Positions 8,737 to 16,215 of a stretch of DNA of 64,000 nucleotides are shown here, piece by piece. This DNA comes from Novosphingobium meiothermophilum. Its GTDB lineage: Bacteria > Pseudomonadota > Alphaproteobacteria > Sphingomonadales > Sphingomonadaceae. Position 1 is the first letter of the stretch, and the number at the start of each line of letters is the position of its first letter. Below the pieces are notes generated by a model. It ran no database searches and was not told where the DNA came from. It saw only the letters and a list, made by a program, of their open reading frames with translations. The translations under genes and the position numbers were made by a program. The DNA lies in NCBI RefSeq assembly GCF_003171715.1, contig NZ_QGHL01000007.1, positions 620,001-684,000 of the forward strand, read 5' to 3'.

Positions 8737-10299
8737 TCAGGCGAAAAGGCCGTGGATGAACCATTCGGGAATCCCGCCGCGCCCATCGCCGATCACTCCG
8801 TGGCGATAGAGCCAGTAGCGGCGTCCCTTCTGATCCTCGATCCGGTAATAATCGCGCAGGCGCACCGTGGAACGTTCGCGCCACCACTCCGGGGCAATGC
8901 GTTCAGGCCCTTCGGCGCGGGCGATCTCGTGCACCTGTCCGCGCCAGCGGAAACGGCGCGGCAATCCGTCAGGGGTTTCGTAGATGACCGCGATCAATTC
9001 AGGTTTATCCAGAAGTTTCAGTGGCCTGTAGTGGAAAGCCAGCCATTCCTGTGAGGGAGGCGGATCGGCCAATGGTGGCTGCCAGCGCTGCGCGCGTTCG
9101 GGAATGTGGCTGGAATGGTGAATGGCGCGCTGGATCGCCTGCCCCCCCAGACGCACGGCAATGCGGTCGATGCACCCGGCAAGGCTTGTGCCGTGGCGTT
9201 CGGCAGCGGCATCAAGATCGGTCTGCGCCAGCAGAAGCGGCTCGGTCCATGATGCGCGCAGGCGGATCAGTTCGATGCCGAAGCCCGCATCGAGATCATC
9301 GAGGCGGGCAGCGAAGAGACGGCAGATGTGGGCCGGATCGCGCGAGGCGGCGGCCATCTCAAGGCAGCGGACAAGCACATCGCCATCGACCTTCCACATG
9401 CCCAGTTCGAGGCGGCGCGCGCCCTGCCCCAGCCCTTCGAGCAGGCGCGCCATGTCTGCGGCCAGATCGGCCACGACCTGATCGAGCAGACTGCGGTGGC
9501 GGATCGGCTCCATCAGGCGGCGCTGGACCAGCGGTGCAGGGACATCCGTTACCGGCAGCAGCGGTTCGGGACGCAGGCCGAAGATCTGGTCGAGCCGCAG
9601 CAGCGGATTGGCCGCAGCCGAGCGCGTGTTGCGGAAACGGCGCGCCAGATTCTCGCGCGCAAGACCGTCCAGATCGCCAAGCCGCTTCAGACCGAGCCGG
9701 CGCAGCAGCAGGATCACGTCCGCATCAAGGCGCAGCGCTGCAACCGGCAGAGGGCCGAGATACTGGCACGGATCGGCATCGGGCGGGAGAATGGCCGCGT
9801 CCGGGCCATGACGGGCCAGCGCCCATGCCGCCCCCGCCGTGGGTGCAATCGCGGCACGAACATCCAGCCCGCGCCCGTGAAAAAGATGCAGGGCATCGGC
9901 CAGCAGCGTCCTTTCTCCGCCGAACAGGTGGGCAACGCCAGTGGTATCGACCAGCAGGCCGTCGGGCGGGTCCAGCGCGCTCCACGGTCCCCAGCGCTGC
10001 GCCCACAGCGCCAGCTTTTCGAGAAAGGCCAGATCGCCTGCCGGATCGGCCGGGCGCACCGCCAGCGCAGGGCAAAGCGTGCGGGCATCGGCAAGCCGCA
10101 TCCCCGCGCTGGCCCCGCCGGCCCGCGCCAGCGTGTTGGCGGCAAGAATGCGCGGCCCGTGCGCGGTATCCTCGACCAGCACGAGCGGCGCGGCATCGGC
10201 CTCTTCGCCGCGGGCGCAGCCCTCAGCCAGCCGCCAGCGATCGATCGCCAGATCCCTGCACCAGACCGCCATGATCCGGCGGGGCGGTGTGAGAGGCAT
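8737..10299 (-). CDS. imuB: ImuB, catalytically inactive Y-family polymerase-like protein
   Basis: ImuB links DnaE2 to the beta clamp and to ImuA in the mutasome; it resembles DinB polymerases but lacks their catalytic acidic residues. From Met at 10299 the protein has 520 residues, normal for the family. The N-terminal MAVWCRDLAIDRWRLAEG replaces the DinB Asp-containing motif, and a palm/thumb region includes LDPPDGLLVDTTGVAHLFGG. A C-terminal DUF6504-like tail follows (WRERSTVRLRDYYRIEDQKG). The frame stays open to 10680, but that part lies opposite imuA in a different frame and is low-complexity Pro/Arg, so I exclude it. Starts at 10299 or 10272 both overlap the imuA 3' end (ends 10223), indicating coupling. 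85 bp separate it from the next SOS unit. Confidence 0.92.
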   Translation of the reverse strand: MPLTPPRRIMAVWCRDLAIDRWRLAEGCARGEEADAAPLVLVEDTAHGPRILAANTLARAGGASAGMRLADARTLCPALAVRPADPAGDLAFLEKLALWAQRWGPWSALDPPDGLLVDTTGVAHLFGGERTLLADALHLFHGRGLDVRAAIAPTAGAAWALARHGPDAAILPPDADPCQYLGPLPVAALRLDADVILLLRRLGLKRLGDLDGLARENLARRFRNTRSAAANPLLRLDQIFGLRPEPLLPVTDVPAPLVQRRLMEPIRHRSLLDQVVADLAADMARLLEGLGQGARRLELGMWKVDGDVLVRCLEMAAASRDPAHICRLFAARLDDLDAGFGIELIRLRASWTEPLLLAQTDLDAAAERHGTSLAGCIDRIAVRLGGQAIQRAIHHSSHIPERAQRWQPPLADPPPSQEWLAFHYRPLKLLDKPELIAVIYETPDGLPRRFRWRGQVHEIARAEGPERIAPEWWRERSTVRLRDYYRIEDQKGRRYWLYRHGVIGDGRGGIPEWFIHGLFA

Positions 10300-11047
10300 C
10301 GGGCTGGTTGAAGGGGGCGGCGGTGAGGACGGCGGCGCCATCACACAGGGTCCATTGTCCGGGGTGAAAGGTATGAGCGCGCAGCAGGCTGGCGTTCCAG
10401 GCGGAAGGGCCGGGCGCCGCCGGGTTCCAGCGCGGCACTGGCGAAGGCGCGCAGGCCACCTGCCAGCGCATCCGTGCGGCACCAAGATCATGCCGGGCAT
10501 CAAGCCGCACCAGCCAGAGCGGCACGTCATGTTTTTCCGCGGCAAGGGCAAGGCGGCGCGAAGCGGTGAAATCAAGCGCGCGCGGGTTGCCGGCCAGTTC
10601 GCCGATGACGAACGCCAGATCGCGGCAGCGCAGCCCTTCTTCGAGCGCGAACAAGGCATCCTGCGGCGAGGCGGCAGCAACGTGGATCAGGCGATGGCGC
10701 AGATCGGCAGGCAGTCCGGGCAGATAGGGACGACCGGAAAGCCGCATCGCGGCCTTGTCCTGCACCCACAGGAAGGGCCGGTGGTCGGCCGCTTCGCCCG
10801 GTGCGCCAGCCTGGGCAACGGCCTTCTGGCGCAGGGCATCGCGCGCCAGCGCAAGGGCCAGCCCTGCCCCGCTGGCATCGCCGGCGGGAGCGAAAAGCTC
10901 GGCATAGCGGCATCCGGTGGGGATCCCCGGTTGCCAGCGCGGCGTTCCGGCACTGCTTCTCAGGCCACGGGTCAGACCATTGGCCAGACCGGGTGGCAGA
11001 GGAGAGAGGCTTGGCGCAGCAGAGGCGATTTGAGCGTTTTCGATCAT
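10223..11047 (-). CDS. imuA: ImuA, SOS mutagenesis accessory protein
   Basis: RecA/SulA-like accessory protein of the ImuA-ImuB-DnaE2 mutasome; 274 residues from Met 11047. Recognisable features are the C-terminal half (CRDLAFVIGELAGNPRALDF, then ASRRLALAAEKHDVPLWLVRL), typical of alphaproteobacterial ImuA, and its position upstream of imuB with overlap. The Walker A motif of true RecA is not evident. The start at 11047 follows an AAAGGGA ribosome-binding site about 9 bp upstream; the longer frame to 11200 runs across the promoter and is rejected. Expression should be repressed by LexA bound at 11063-11077. Confidence 0.9.
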   Translation of the reverse strand: MIENAQIASAAPSLSPLPPGLANGLTRGLRSSAGTPRWQPGIPTGCRYAELFAPAGDASGAGLALALARDALRQKAVAQAGAPGEAADHRPFLWVQDKAAMRLSGRPYLPGLPADLRHRLIHVAAASPQDALFALEEGLRCRDLAFVIGELAGNPRALDFTASRRLALAAEKHDVPLWLVRLDARHDLGAARMRWQVACAPSPVPRWNPAAPGPSAWNASLLRAHTFHPGQWTLCDGAAVLTAAPFNQPDASHTAPPDHGGLVQGSGDRSLAAG

Positions 11048-11062
11048 GCGATTCGTCCCTTT

Positions 11063-11077
11063 GTTCTTATTATGTTC
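11063..11077 (-). promoter_or_regulatory. LexA (SOS) box before imuAB
   Basis: The plus strand reads GTTCTTATTATGTTC, a perfect GTTC-N7-GTTC that matches the box at 8654-8668 at 13 of 15 positions. In the gene direction it overlaps a candidate -10 CATAAT (11074 to 11069). A candidate -35 TTGCAC (11096 to 11091) lies 16 bp upstream of that -10. Repressor binding would therefore cover the core promoter of imuAB. Confidence 0.9.
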
Positions 11078-11183
11078 TGTTTTTTGAAACGTGCAATCCA
11101 TCAAGCCCTGCCTTCCTGTGCAAAGCATGGTGAAAAATGTCCGTTCGCCCCGGAACGAGGTCAGACAATGCGCGAGGGCAAGC

Positions 11184-11214
11184 AAAAGGGGCCACCCCAT
11201 CGCGGAGCGGCCCC
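11184..11214 (-). terminator. Probable intrinsic terminator of the permease gene
   Basis: On the minus strand GGGGCC (11214-11209) pairs with GGCCCC (11193-11188) across a 15-base loop, followed directly by TTTT (11187-11184). It lies 36 bp past the permease stop at 11250 and before imuA. The stem is short and the loop long, so efficiency is uncertain. Confidence 0.5.
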
Positions 11215-11249
11215 GGTTTCGAATTCAGGTCAAGGCCTGACCGATCCCT

Positions 11250-12788
11250 TTACCGGATCGGCGGGACCGGCTGGGGCGGTGCATCGGCATCGTCCTCGTG
11301 CACTTCGATCAGGCCGCGCCCAACATGGCTGCGGCTGCGGCTGTAGCCGAAATAGATCACCAGACCGAGCGCACCCCAGAGCGGCAACACCATCTTGGCA
11401 TCGAACGGCAGCAGCAGATAGAGCGACAGCGTGCCGACAATCGCCAGCGGCGCAGTGAGCCAGATCAGTGGTGTGCGGAACGGACGATGCCGGTTCGGTT
11501 CGGTCCGGCGCAGAACCAGCACGGCCAGAGCCACCATGAAAAAGGCAAAGAGCGTTCCGGAATTGGAAATGTCGGCCAGCTTGCCCACGGGCAGGAATGC
11601 TGCGGCGGCTGCCACGAACACACCGGTAATGCCGGTGACGATGTGCGGGGTCTTCCACTTGGGATGGATGGTTGCCAGCTTTTCAGGCAGGAGACCATCG
11701 CGCGCCATGACGAAGAAGATGCGGGTCTGGCCGAAGAGCATCATCAGGATGACCGAAGGCAGCGCCATGCCTGCGGCAAGGCCGATCACCCCGCCAAGCT
11801 TGGTCCAGCCCACTTCCTTGAGAACATGGGCCAGCGCTTCCTTCGAACAGGCGAGCGGTTCCTGCCCCATTGCGGCAAGCGCGGCGCACTGATCGGCCAG
11901 CGCCTTGGAACCGGGTGCCAGAACCTCGCCGGCAGGGCCGGTCACGGGCTGCGCGCCGATGGCACCGATCGCGCCGCCCGCCACCAGCAGGTAGAAGATC
12001 GTGCAGATGGCAAGGCTGCCGATCAGGCCGATCGGCACGTTGCGCTGGGGATCCTTGGTTTCCTCGGCTGCGGTGGAGACCGCATCGAACCCGACGTAGG
12101 CGAAGAAGATCGACGCAGCCGCGCCGCCCACACCGATGATGCCCCAGCCGTTCGGCGTGAAGGGGGTGAAGTTCGCCTCGTTCGAGAGATACTTGAACGT
12201 GGCGAAGACAAAAAGGCTGAGCGCGCCGACCTTGATCGCCACGAGAATGGCATTGACCTTGGCGCTTTCGGAGGTGCCCAGCATGAGCAGCCAGGTGACA
12301 AGCAGACCGATGACCAGCGCAGGAAGATTGACCACCCCGCCCGCATAAGGGCCATTGGCAAGCGCGGCAGGTATCTCCAGCCCCACATAGTCTCGCAGAA
12401 GGCCGACAAAGTAGCCCGACCAGCCCACGCAGACTGCCGAGGCTGCAACCGCATATTCAAGAATGAGCGCCCAACCCACCATCCATGCCAGCAATTCGCC
12501 CATCACGGCATAGGTATAGGTATAGGCCGACCCGGAAACCGGCACCATCGAGGCCAGTTCCGAATAGCACAGCGCCGCCACTGCACAGACGAACCCGGCA
12601 ATGACGAAGCTCCACATCATTCCCGGCCCGGCCTTCTGCGCGGCTTCTGCCGTCAGCACGAAAATGCCGGTGCCGATGATTGCGCCAACGCCAAGCAGGG
12701 TCAGTTGGACAGGGCCGAGCGAACGGTGCAGCGATTTCTTTTCTGCGGTTGCAAGAATGGCGTCGAGTGGCTTGACGCGACCGAACAT
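11250..12788 (-). CDS. APC-family amino acid permease (YfnA/CAT-like)
   Basis: Inner-membrane amino acid/proton transporter of the APC superfamily, 512 residues with about 12 hydrophobic segments. The N-terminal pattern SLGPVQLTLLGVGAIIGTGI is the classic APC helix-1 signature with its unwound GxG substrate site, followed by AGPGMMWSF and CYSELASMVPVSGSAYTY in helices 2-3. A hydrophilic insertion near residues 280-325, between two hydrophobic stretches, is typical of the cationic amino acid transporter subgroup in proteobacteria. The substrate cannot be read from sequence. It stands alone, with a probable terminator after it and a 274-bp divergent region shared with panB. Confidence 0.9.
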   Translation of the reverse strand: MFGRVKPLDAILATAEKKSLHRSLGPVQLTLLGVGAIIGTGIFVLTAEAAQKAGPGMMWSFVIAGFVCAVAALCYSELASMVPVSGSAYTYTYAVMGELLAWMVGWALILEYAVAASAVCVGWSGYFVGLLRDYVGLEIPAALANGPYAGGVVNLPALVIGLLVTWLLMLGTSESAKVNAILVAIKVGALSLFVFATFKYLSNEANFTPFTPNGWGIIGVGGAAASIFFAYVGFDAVSTAAEETKDPQRNVPIGLIGSLAICTIFYLLVAGGAIGAIGAQPVTGPAGEVLAPGSKALADQCAALAAMGQEPLACSKEALAHVLKEVGWTKLGGVIGLAAGMALPSVILMMLFGQTRIFFVMARDGLLPEKLATIHPKWKTPHIVTGITGVFVAAAAAFLPVGKLADISNSGTLFAFFMVALAVLVLRRTEPNRHRPFRTPLIWLTAPLAIVGTLSLYLLLPFDAKMVLPLWGALGLVIYFGYSRSRSHVGRGLIEVHEDDADAPPQPVPPIR

Positions 12789-13062
12789 GAATTTCTCCCG
12801 CCTTGGACTGGCCTTGAAACGTTATTCACCACTGAACACGACACGCCCTGAAGCGGTCCGTCCGAACAGCCAAACGGTTGCGCCAGTAACCAGCTAATGC
12901 CCGCGAAGCTAGCGGCAACGGGCCTTCGCGCAAGCCATTTTTCCCCAGCCTTGGACGTTTGCCCTTCATTCCTGCCCGCCCGGACCGGCACATTCGGACC
13001 CGGCCTTGCAGGTTTTGCAGGGGCAGGTAGAAGCATGGCCCCGCCTGAAAGGATGCGCTTCC

Positions 13063-13932
13063 ATGTCAACGACCTTCCAGCTCGATACGGCAACCAGCCG
13101 CGCCAATCCGACGCCTGCGCCCATGAAGCGCCTGACGATACCGGCGATCCGGCAACGCAAGAAGGGCGGCGTTACCGCACAGCCCATCGTGATGCTGACC
13201 GCCTACACCGCGCGTCAGGCACAGTTGCTGGATGCCCACTGCGATCTGCTGCTGGTCGGCGATTCGCTGGGCCAGGTCATCTATGGCCTGCCATCGAGCG
13301 TGCCGGTGACGCTGGACATGATGGCAGCCCATGGCGCGGCGGTGGTGCGCGGCTCCTATCACGCGGCCGTGGTGGTCGACATGCCGTTCGGCTCCTATGA
13401 GGCATCCCCGGTGCAGGCTTTCGAAAGCGCATCGCGCCTGCTCAAGGAAACCGGTTGCGCGGCCGTAAAGCTGGAGGGCGGCGAGGCCATGGCCGAAACG
13501 GTTGCTTTCCTCAGTGCACGCGGCATCCCGGTCATGGGCCATGTCGGCCTTACCCCTCAGGCTGTCAACGTGCTGGGCGGATATAACGCGCGCGGCCGTA
13601 GCGAGGCCGAGGCGGCCAAGATCATCGGCGATGCACGGGCGCTGGCCGATGCCGGGGCCTTTGCCATCGTGATCGAAGGCGTGGTGGAGCCCATCGCCAT
13701 TGCCATCACGCAGGCCGTGCCCTGCCCCACCATCGGCATTGGTGCATCCGCACAGTGCGACGGGCAGGTGCTGGTCACGGAGGACATGCTGGGCATGTTC
13801 GAGCGTGTGCCGCGCTTCGTGAAGATCTACGACAACATCGCCGACACCATTTCGGGTGCGGCGGCGCGCTATGCCGAAGAAGTGCGCGCGCGGACCTTCC
13901 CTGGCATTGAACAGACCTATCAACCCAAGTAA
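13063..13932 (+). CDS. panB: 3-Methyl-2-oxobutanoate hydroxymethyltransferase
   Basis: First step of pantothenate synthesis: transfers a hydroxymethyl group from 5,10-methylene-tetrahydrofolate to alpha-ketoisovalerate, giving ketopantoate. The 289-residue protein has the expected TIM-barrel landmarks: [35 protein letters not shown] (metal-binding Asp), [31 protein letters not shown] and the active-site region [13 protein letters not shown]. The start at 13063 follows AAGGA about 11 bp upstream; the longer frame to 13006 has no better site. No panC is adjacent. The gene is 56 bp before the DUF475 gene and could be co-transcribed with it. Confidence 0.97.
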   Translation: MSTTFQLDTATSRANPTPAPMKRLTIPAIRQRKKGGVTAQPIVMLTAYTARQAQLLDAHCDLLLVGDSLGQVIYGLPSSVPVTLDMMAAHGAAVVRGSYHAAVVVDMPFGSYEASPVQAFESASRLLKETGCAAVKLEGGEAMAETVAFLSARGIPVMGHVGLTPQAVNVLGGYNARGRSEAEAAKIIGDARALADAGAFAIVIEGVVEPIAIAITQAVPCPTIGIGASAQCDGQVLVTEDMLGMFERVPRFVKIYDNIADTISGAAARYAEEVRARTFPGIEQTYQPK

Positions 13933-13988
13933 GCGCAGCATCATTCGCGCGCGGCGGGATCGGCGCGCCACACTTCGGGGGTTTCAGC

Positions 13989-15056
13989 TTGCTTCGTTTC
14001 TACAAGGGTTCGATCCTGTTCACGCTGGCCTGCCTTGCCATGGCCGTCGCCTATGGCTGGATGCAGACCGGGACGACCGGAGGCACGCTATCCCTGCTGT
14101 GGATCGTGTTCGTGCTGTCGATTCTGGAAATCTCGCTTTCGTTCGACAACGCGGTGGTCAACGCCGCCGTGCTGGAGGAAATGGACGAGGTCTGGCAAAA
14201 GCGCTTCCTGACATGGGGCATGGTGATTGCCGTCTTCGGCATGCGCATCGTCTTTCCGCTGGCAATCGTGGCGATAGCGGCCGGTCTGGGACCGGTCGAA
14301 GCGCTCAATCTCTCGCTCAAGGATCCCAAGCGCTATGAGGAGATCGTCAGCAGTGCGCATGTCGGCATTGCCGGTTTTGGCGGGGCGTTCCTTGCGATGG
14401 TGGGGCTTTCGTTCTTCTTCGATGGCGAAAAGGAAGTGCACTGGATCCGCTGGATCGAGGAAAAGCTGGCGCTCGTTTCAAACGTCAAGGCCGCTGAAAT
14501 CGCGCTGCTGCTGCTGGTCATCTACGGCGTCTCGCTGATGCTGCCGCAGGCCGAGGCGCTGACCTTCATGGTTTCGGGCGTGCTGGGCCTTGTCACGTTC
14601 ATCGCAGTGGAGGCGCTGGGCACCATCCTGGAAATGCGCGAGGAGGCGAACCGGGCCGCGGGGGCGGTGGTTCGGTCCGGGCTTGGCGGCTTTCTCTACC
14701 TCAACGTGCTGGATGCGTCCTTCAGCTTCGACGGCGTGATCGGCGCCTTCGCGCTTTCCAACAACATGGTGATAATCGCGCTTGGCCTTTCCATTGGCGC
14801 CATGTTCGTGCGTTCGATGACGATCATGCTGGTGAAGAAGGGCACGCTTTCGGAATACCGCTTCCTTGAACATGGGGCATTCTGGGCCATCATCGCGCTG
14901 GGGGCGATCATGCTGCTTTCGGCCAGGCTGCACATTCCCGAAACGATCACCGGCCTCATCGGCGCGGCGCTGATCGGCCTTTCGCTGTGGTGGTCGGTGC
15001 GGCACAAGCGGCTTTACCCCGATGAAGGGATCGAAGCCGCCGTGCGCGCCGACTGA
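13989..15056 (+). CDS. TerC/DUF475 family integral membrane protein
   Basis: Polytopic inner-membrane protein of 355 residues in the TerC/DUF475 group, whose better-studied relatives are linked to tellurite resistance and manganese export. Two repeated acidic motifs are visible, ISLSFDNAVV near residue 50 and ASFSFDGVIGAF near residue 245; these paired FDN/FDG motifs sit in membrane helices and are thought to bind metal. Eight or so hydrophobic segments surround a charged cytoplasmic loop (FFDGEKEVHWIRWIEEKL). The start is TTG at 13989, preceded by a GGGGG run. A manganese or other metal export role is inference from the family. Confidence 0.85.
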   Translation: MLRFYKGSILFTLACLAMAVAYGWMQTGTTGGTLSLLWIVFVLSILEISLSFDNAVVNAAVLEEMDEVWQKRFLTWGMVIAVFGMRIVFPLAIVAIAAGLGPVEALNLSLKDPKRYEEIVSSAHVGIAGFGGAFLAMVGLSFFFDGEKEVHWIRWIEEKLALVSNVKAAEIALLLLVIYGVSLMLPQAEALTFMVSGVLGLVTFIAVEALGTILEMREEANRAAGAVVRSGLGGFLYLNVLDASFSFDGVIGAFALSNNMVIIALGLSIGAMFVRSMTIMLVKKGTLSEYRFLEHGAFWAIIALGAIMLLSARLHIPETITGLIGAALIGLSLWWSVRHKRLYPDEGIEAAVRAD

Positions 15057-15076
15057 GGATCAGTCCGGGCTGACAA

Positions 15077-16144
15077 TCAACTCGCGGGGCGGCCAGCCAG
15101 AACGGGCCTGGGCGCAGGCGTGCCGAGAAAGCGCGGTGCAGGTGCGGGCATGACCATGCCTTCGTCCTCGACAAAGGTCTGCCGCTGCACATTGTGCGGG
15201 TGCTTCGGCGCCTCGCGCAGGCTCAGAACCGGGGCAAAGCAGATATCGGTGCCATCCATGATGGCGCACCACTCATCGCGGCTCTTTGTGCGGAAAAGCG
15301 CGGCGATCCGGTCCTTCAGCATGGGCCACCGGCGCGGGTCCATCTGGACGGCAAACTCAGGATCGTCCTTGAGGCCGGTCTTCTCCAGCAGCAGGGCATA
15401 GAATTGCGGCTCGATCGACCCGATCGAAATCCATTTGCCATCGCTGGTTTCATAAGTGTCGTAGAAATGCGCGCCGCCATCGAGCAGGTTGACGCCGCGC
15501 TCATCGCGCCAGCGGCCCAACCCAAGGAAGGTATAGGTCATGGCCGAAAGGATGGCCGCGCCATCAACCATGGCACAATCGATCACCTGCCCCTTGCCGG
15601 TGCGCTGCGCGGAAAATACGGCAGCCATCACGCCAAAGGCCATGAGCATGCCGCCGCCGCCAAAATCGCCCACAAGATTGACGGGAAACTGGGGCTTGCC
15701 GCCTGCCTGCCCGAAGCTGTGAAGCGCCCCTGCGAGCGCGATGTAATTGATATCGTGCCCGGCGAGCGGTGCCATGGGGCCATCCTGCCCCCATCCGGTC
15801 ATGCGGCCATAGACAAGCCGGGGATTGTCGGCGAGCAGCACATCCGGTCCAAGGCCCAGACGCTCCATCACGCCGGGGCGATAGCCTTCCACGATGGCAT
15901 CGGCCTCTTTTACCAGTTCGCGGATGCGGGCGATGGCGGCAGGATCCTTGAGATCGAGTTCGATGCGTTCGCGGTTGCGGTTGAGAATGTCGCGCTCGCC
16001 GCTATCGCCGACGCGATCCCCCTTCACCGGACGATCAATGCGGATGACCCGTGCGCCGTGATCGGCCAGCATCATGCAGGCAAACGGTCCGGGGCCGATA
16101 CCTGCAAACTCCAGCACGGTCAGACCTTCGAGCGCTCCAGCCAT
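15077..16144 (-). CDS. CaiB/BaiF CoA-transferase family, alpha-methylacyl-CoA racemase
   Basis: Class III CoA-transferase fold protein of 355 residues, most like alpha-methylacyl-CoA racemases that interconvert (2R)- and (2S)-2-methylacyl-CoA in branched fatty acid or sterol side-chain breakdown. The racemase catalytic residues can be placed: H130 in LAGHDINY, D160 in NLVGDFGGGG and E245 in IGSIEPQF, equivalent to the His/Asp/Glu of the mycobacterial racemase. The CoA-transferase nucleophilic Asp site is not the main signature, so racemase is favoured. The ATG follows GGGGAG. A perfect palindrome at 16167-16182 in the leader suggests control by a TetR-type regulator sensing an acyl-CoA. Confidence 0.88.
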   Translation of the reverse strand: MAGALEGLTVLEFAGIGPGPFACMMLADHGARVIRIDRPVKGDRVGDSGERDILNRNRERIELDLKDPAAIARIRELVKEADAIVEGYRPGVMERLGLGPDVLLADNPRLVYGRMTGWGQDGPMAPLAGHDINYIALAGALHSFGQAGGKPQFPVNLVGDFGGGGMLMAFGVMAAVFSAQRTGKGQVIDCAMVDGAAILSAMTYTFLGLGRWRDERGVNLLDGGAHFYDTYETSDGKWISIGSIEPQFYALLLEKTGLKDDPEFAVQMDPRRWPMLKDRIAALFRTKSRDEWCAIMDGTDICFAPVLSLREAPKHPHNVQRQTFVEDEGMVMPAPAPRFLGTPAPRPVLAGRPAS

Positions 16145-16166
16145 CTTGAACTCCCCATTTTAATCG

Positions 16167-16182
16167 ATCGGTTGAAACCGAT
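16167..16182 (-). promoter_or_regulatory. Perfect palindrome upstream of the racemase gene
   Basis: ATCGGTT-GA-AACCGAT is a perfect inverted repeat with 7-bp arms, ending 22 bp before the racemase start codon at 16144. Size and placement fit an operator for a dimeric repressor, for example a TetR-family fatty-acid regulator. No regulator gene is adjacent. Confidence 0.55.
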
Positions 16183-16215
16183 AATCGGGTGCCCCATGGC
16201 TGTCGAGCGCAAAGT

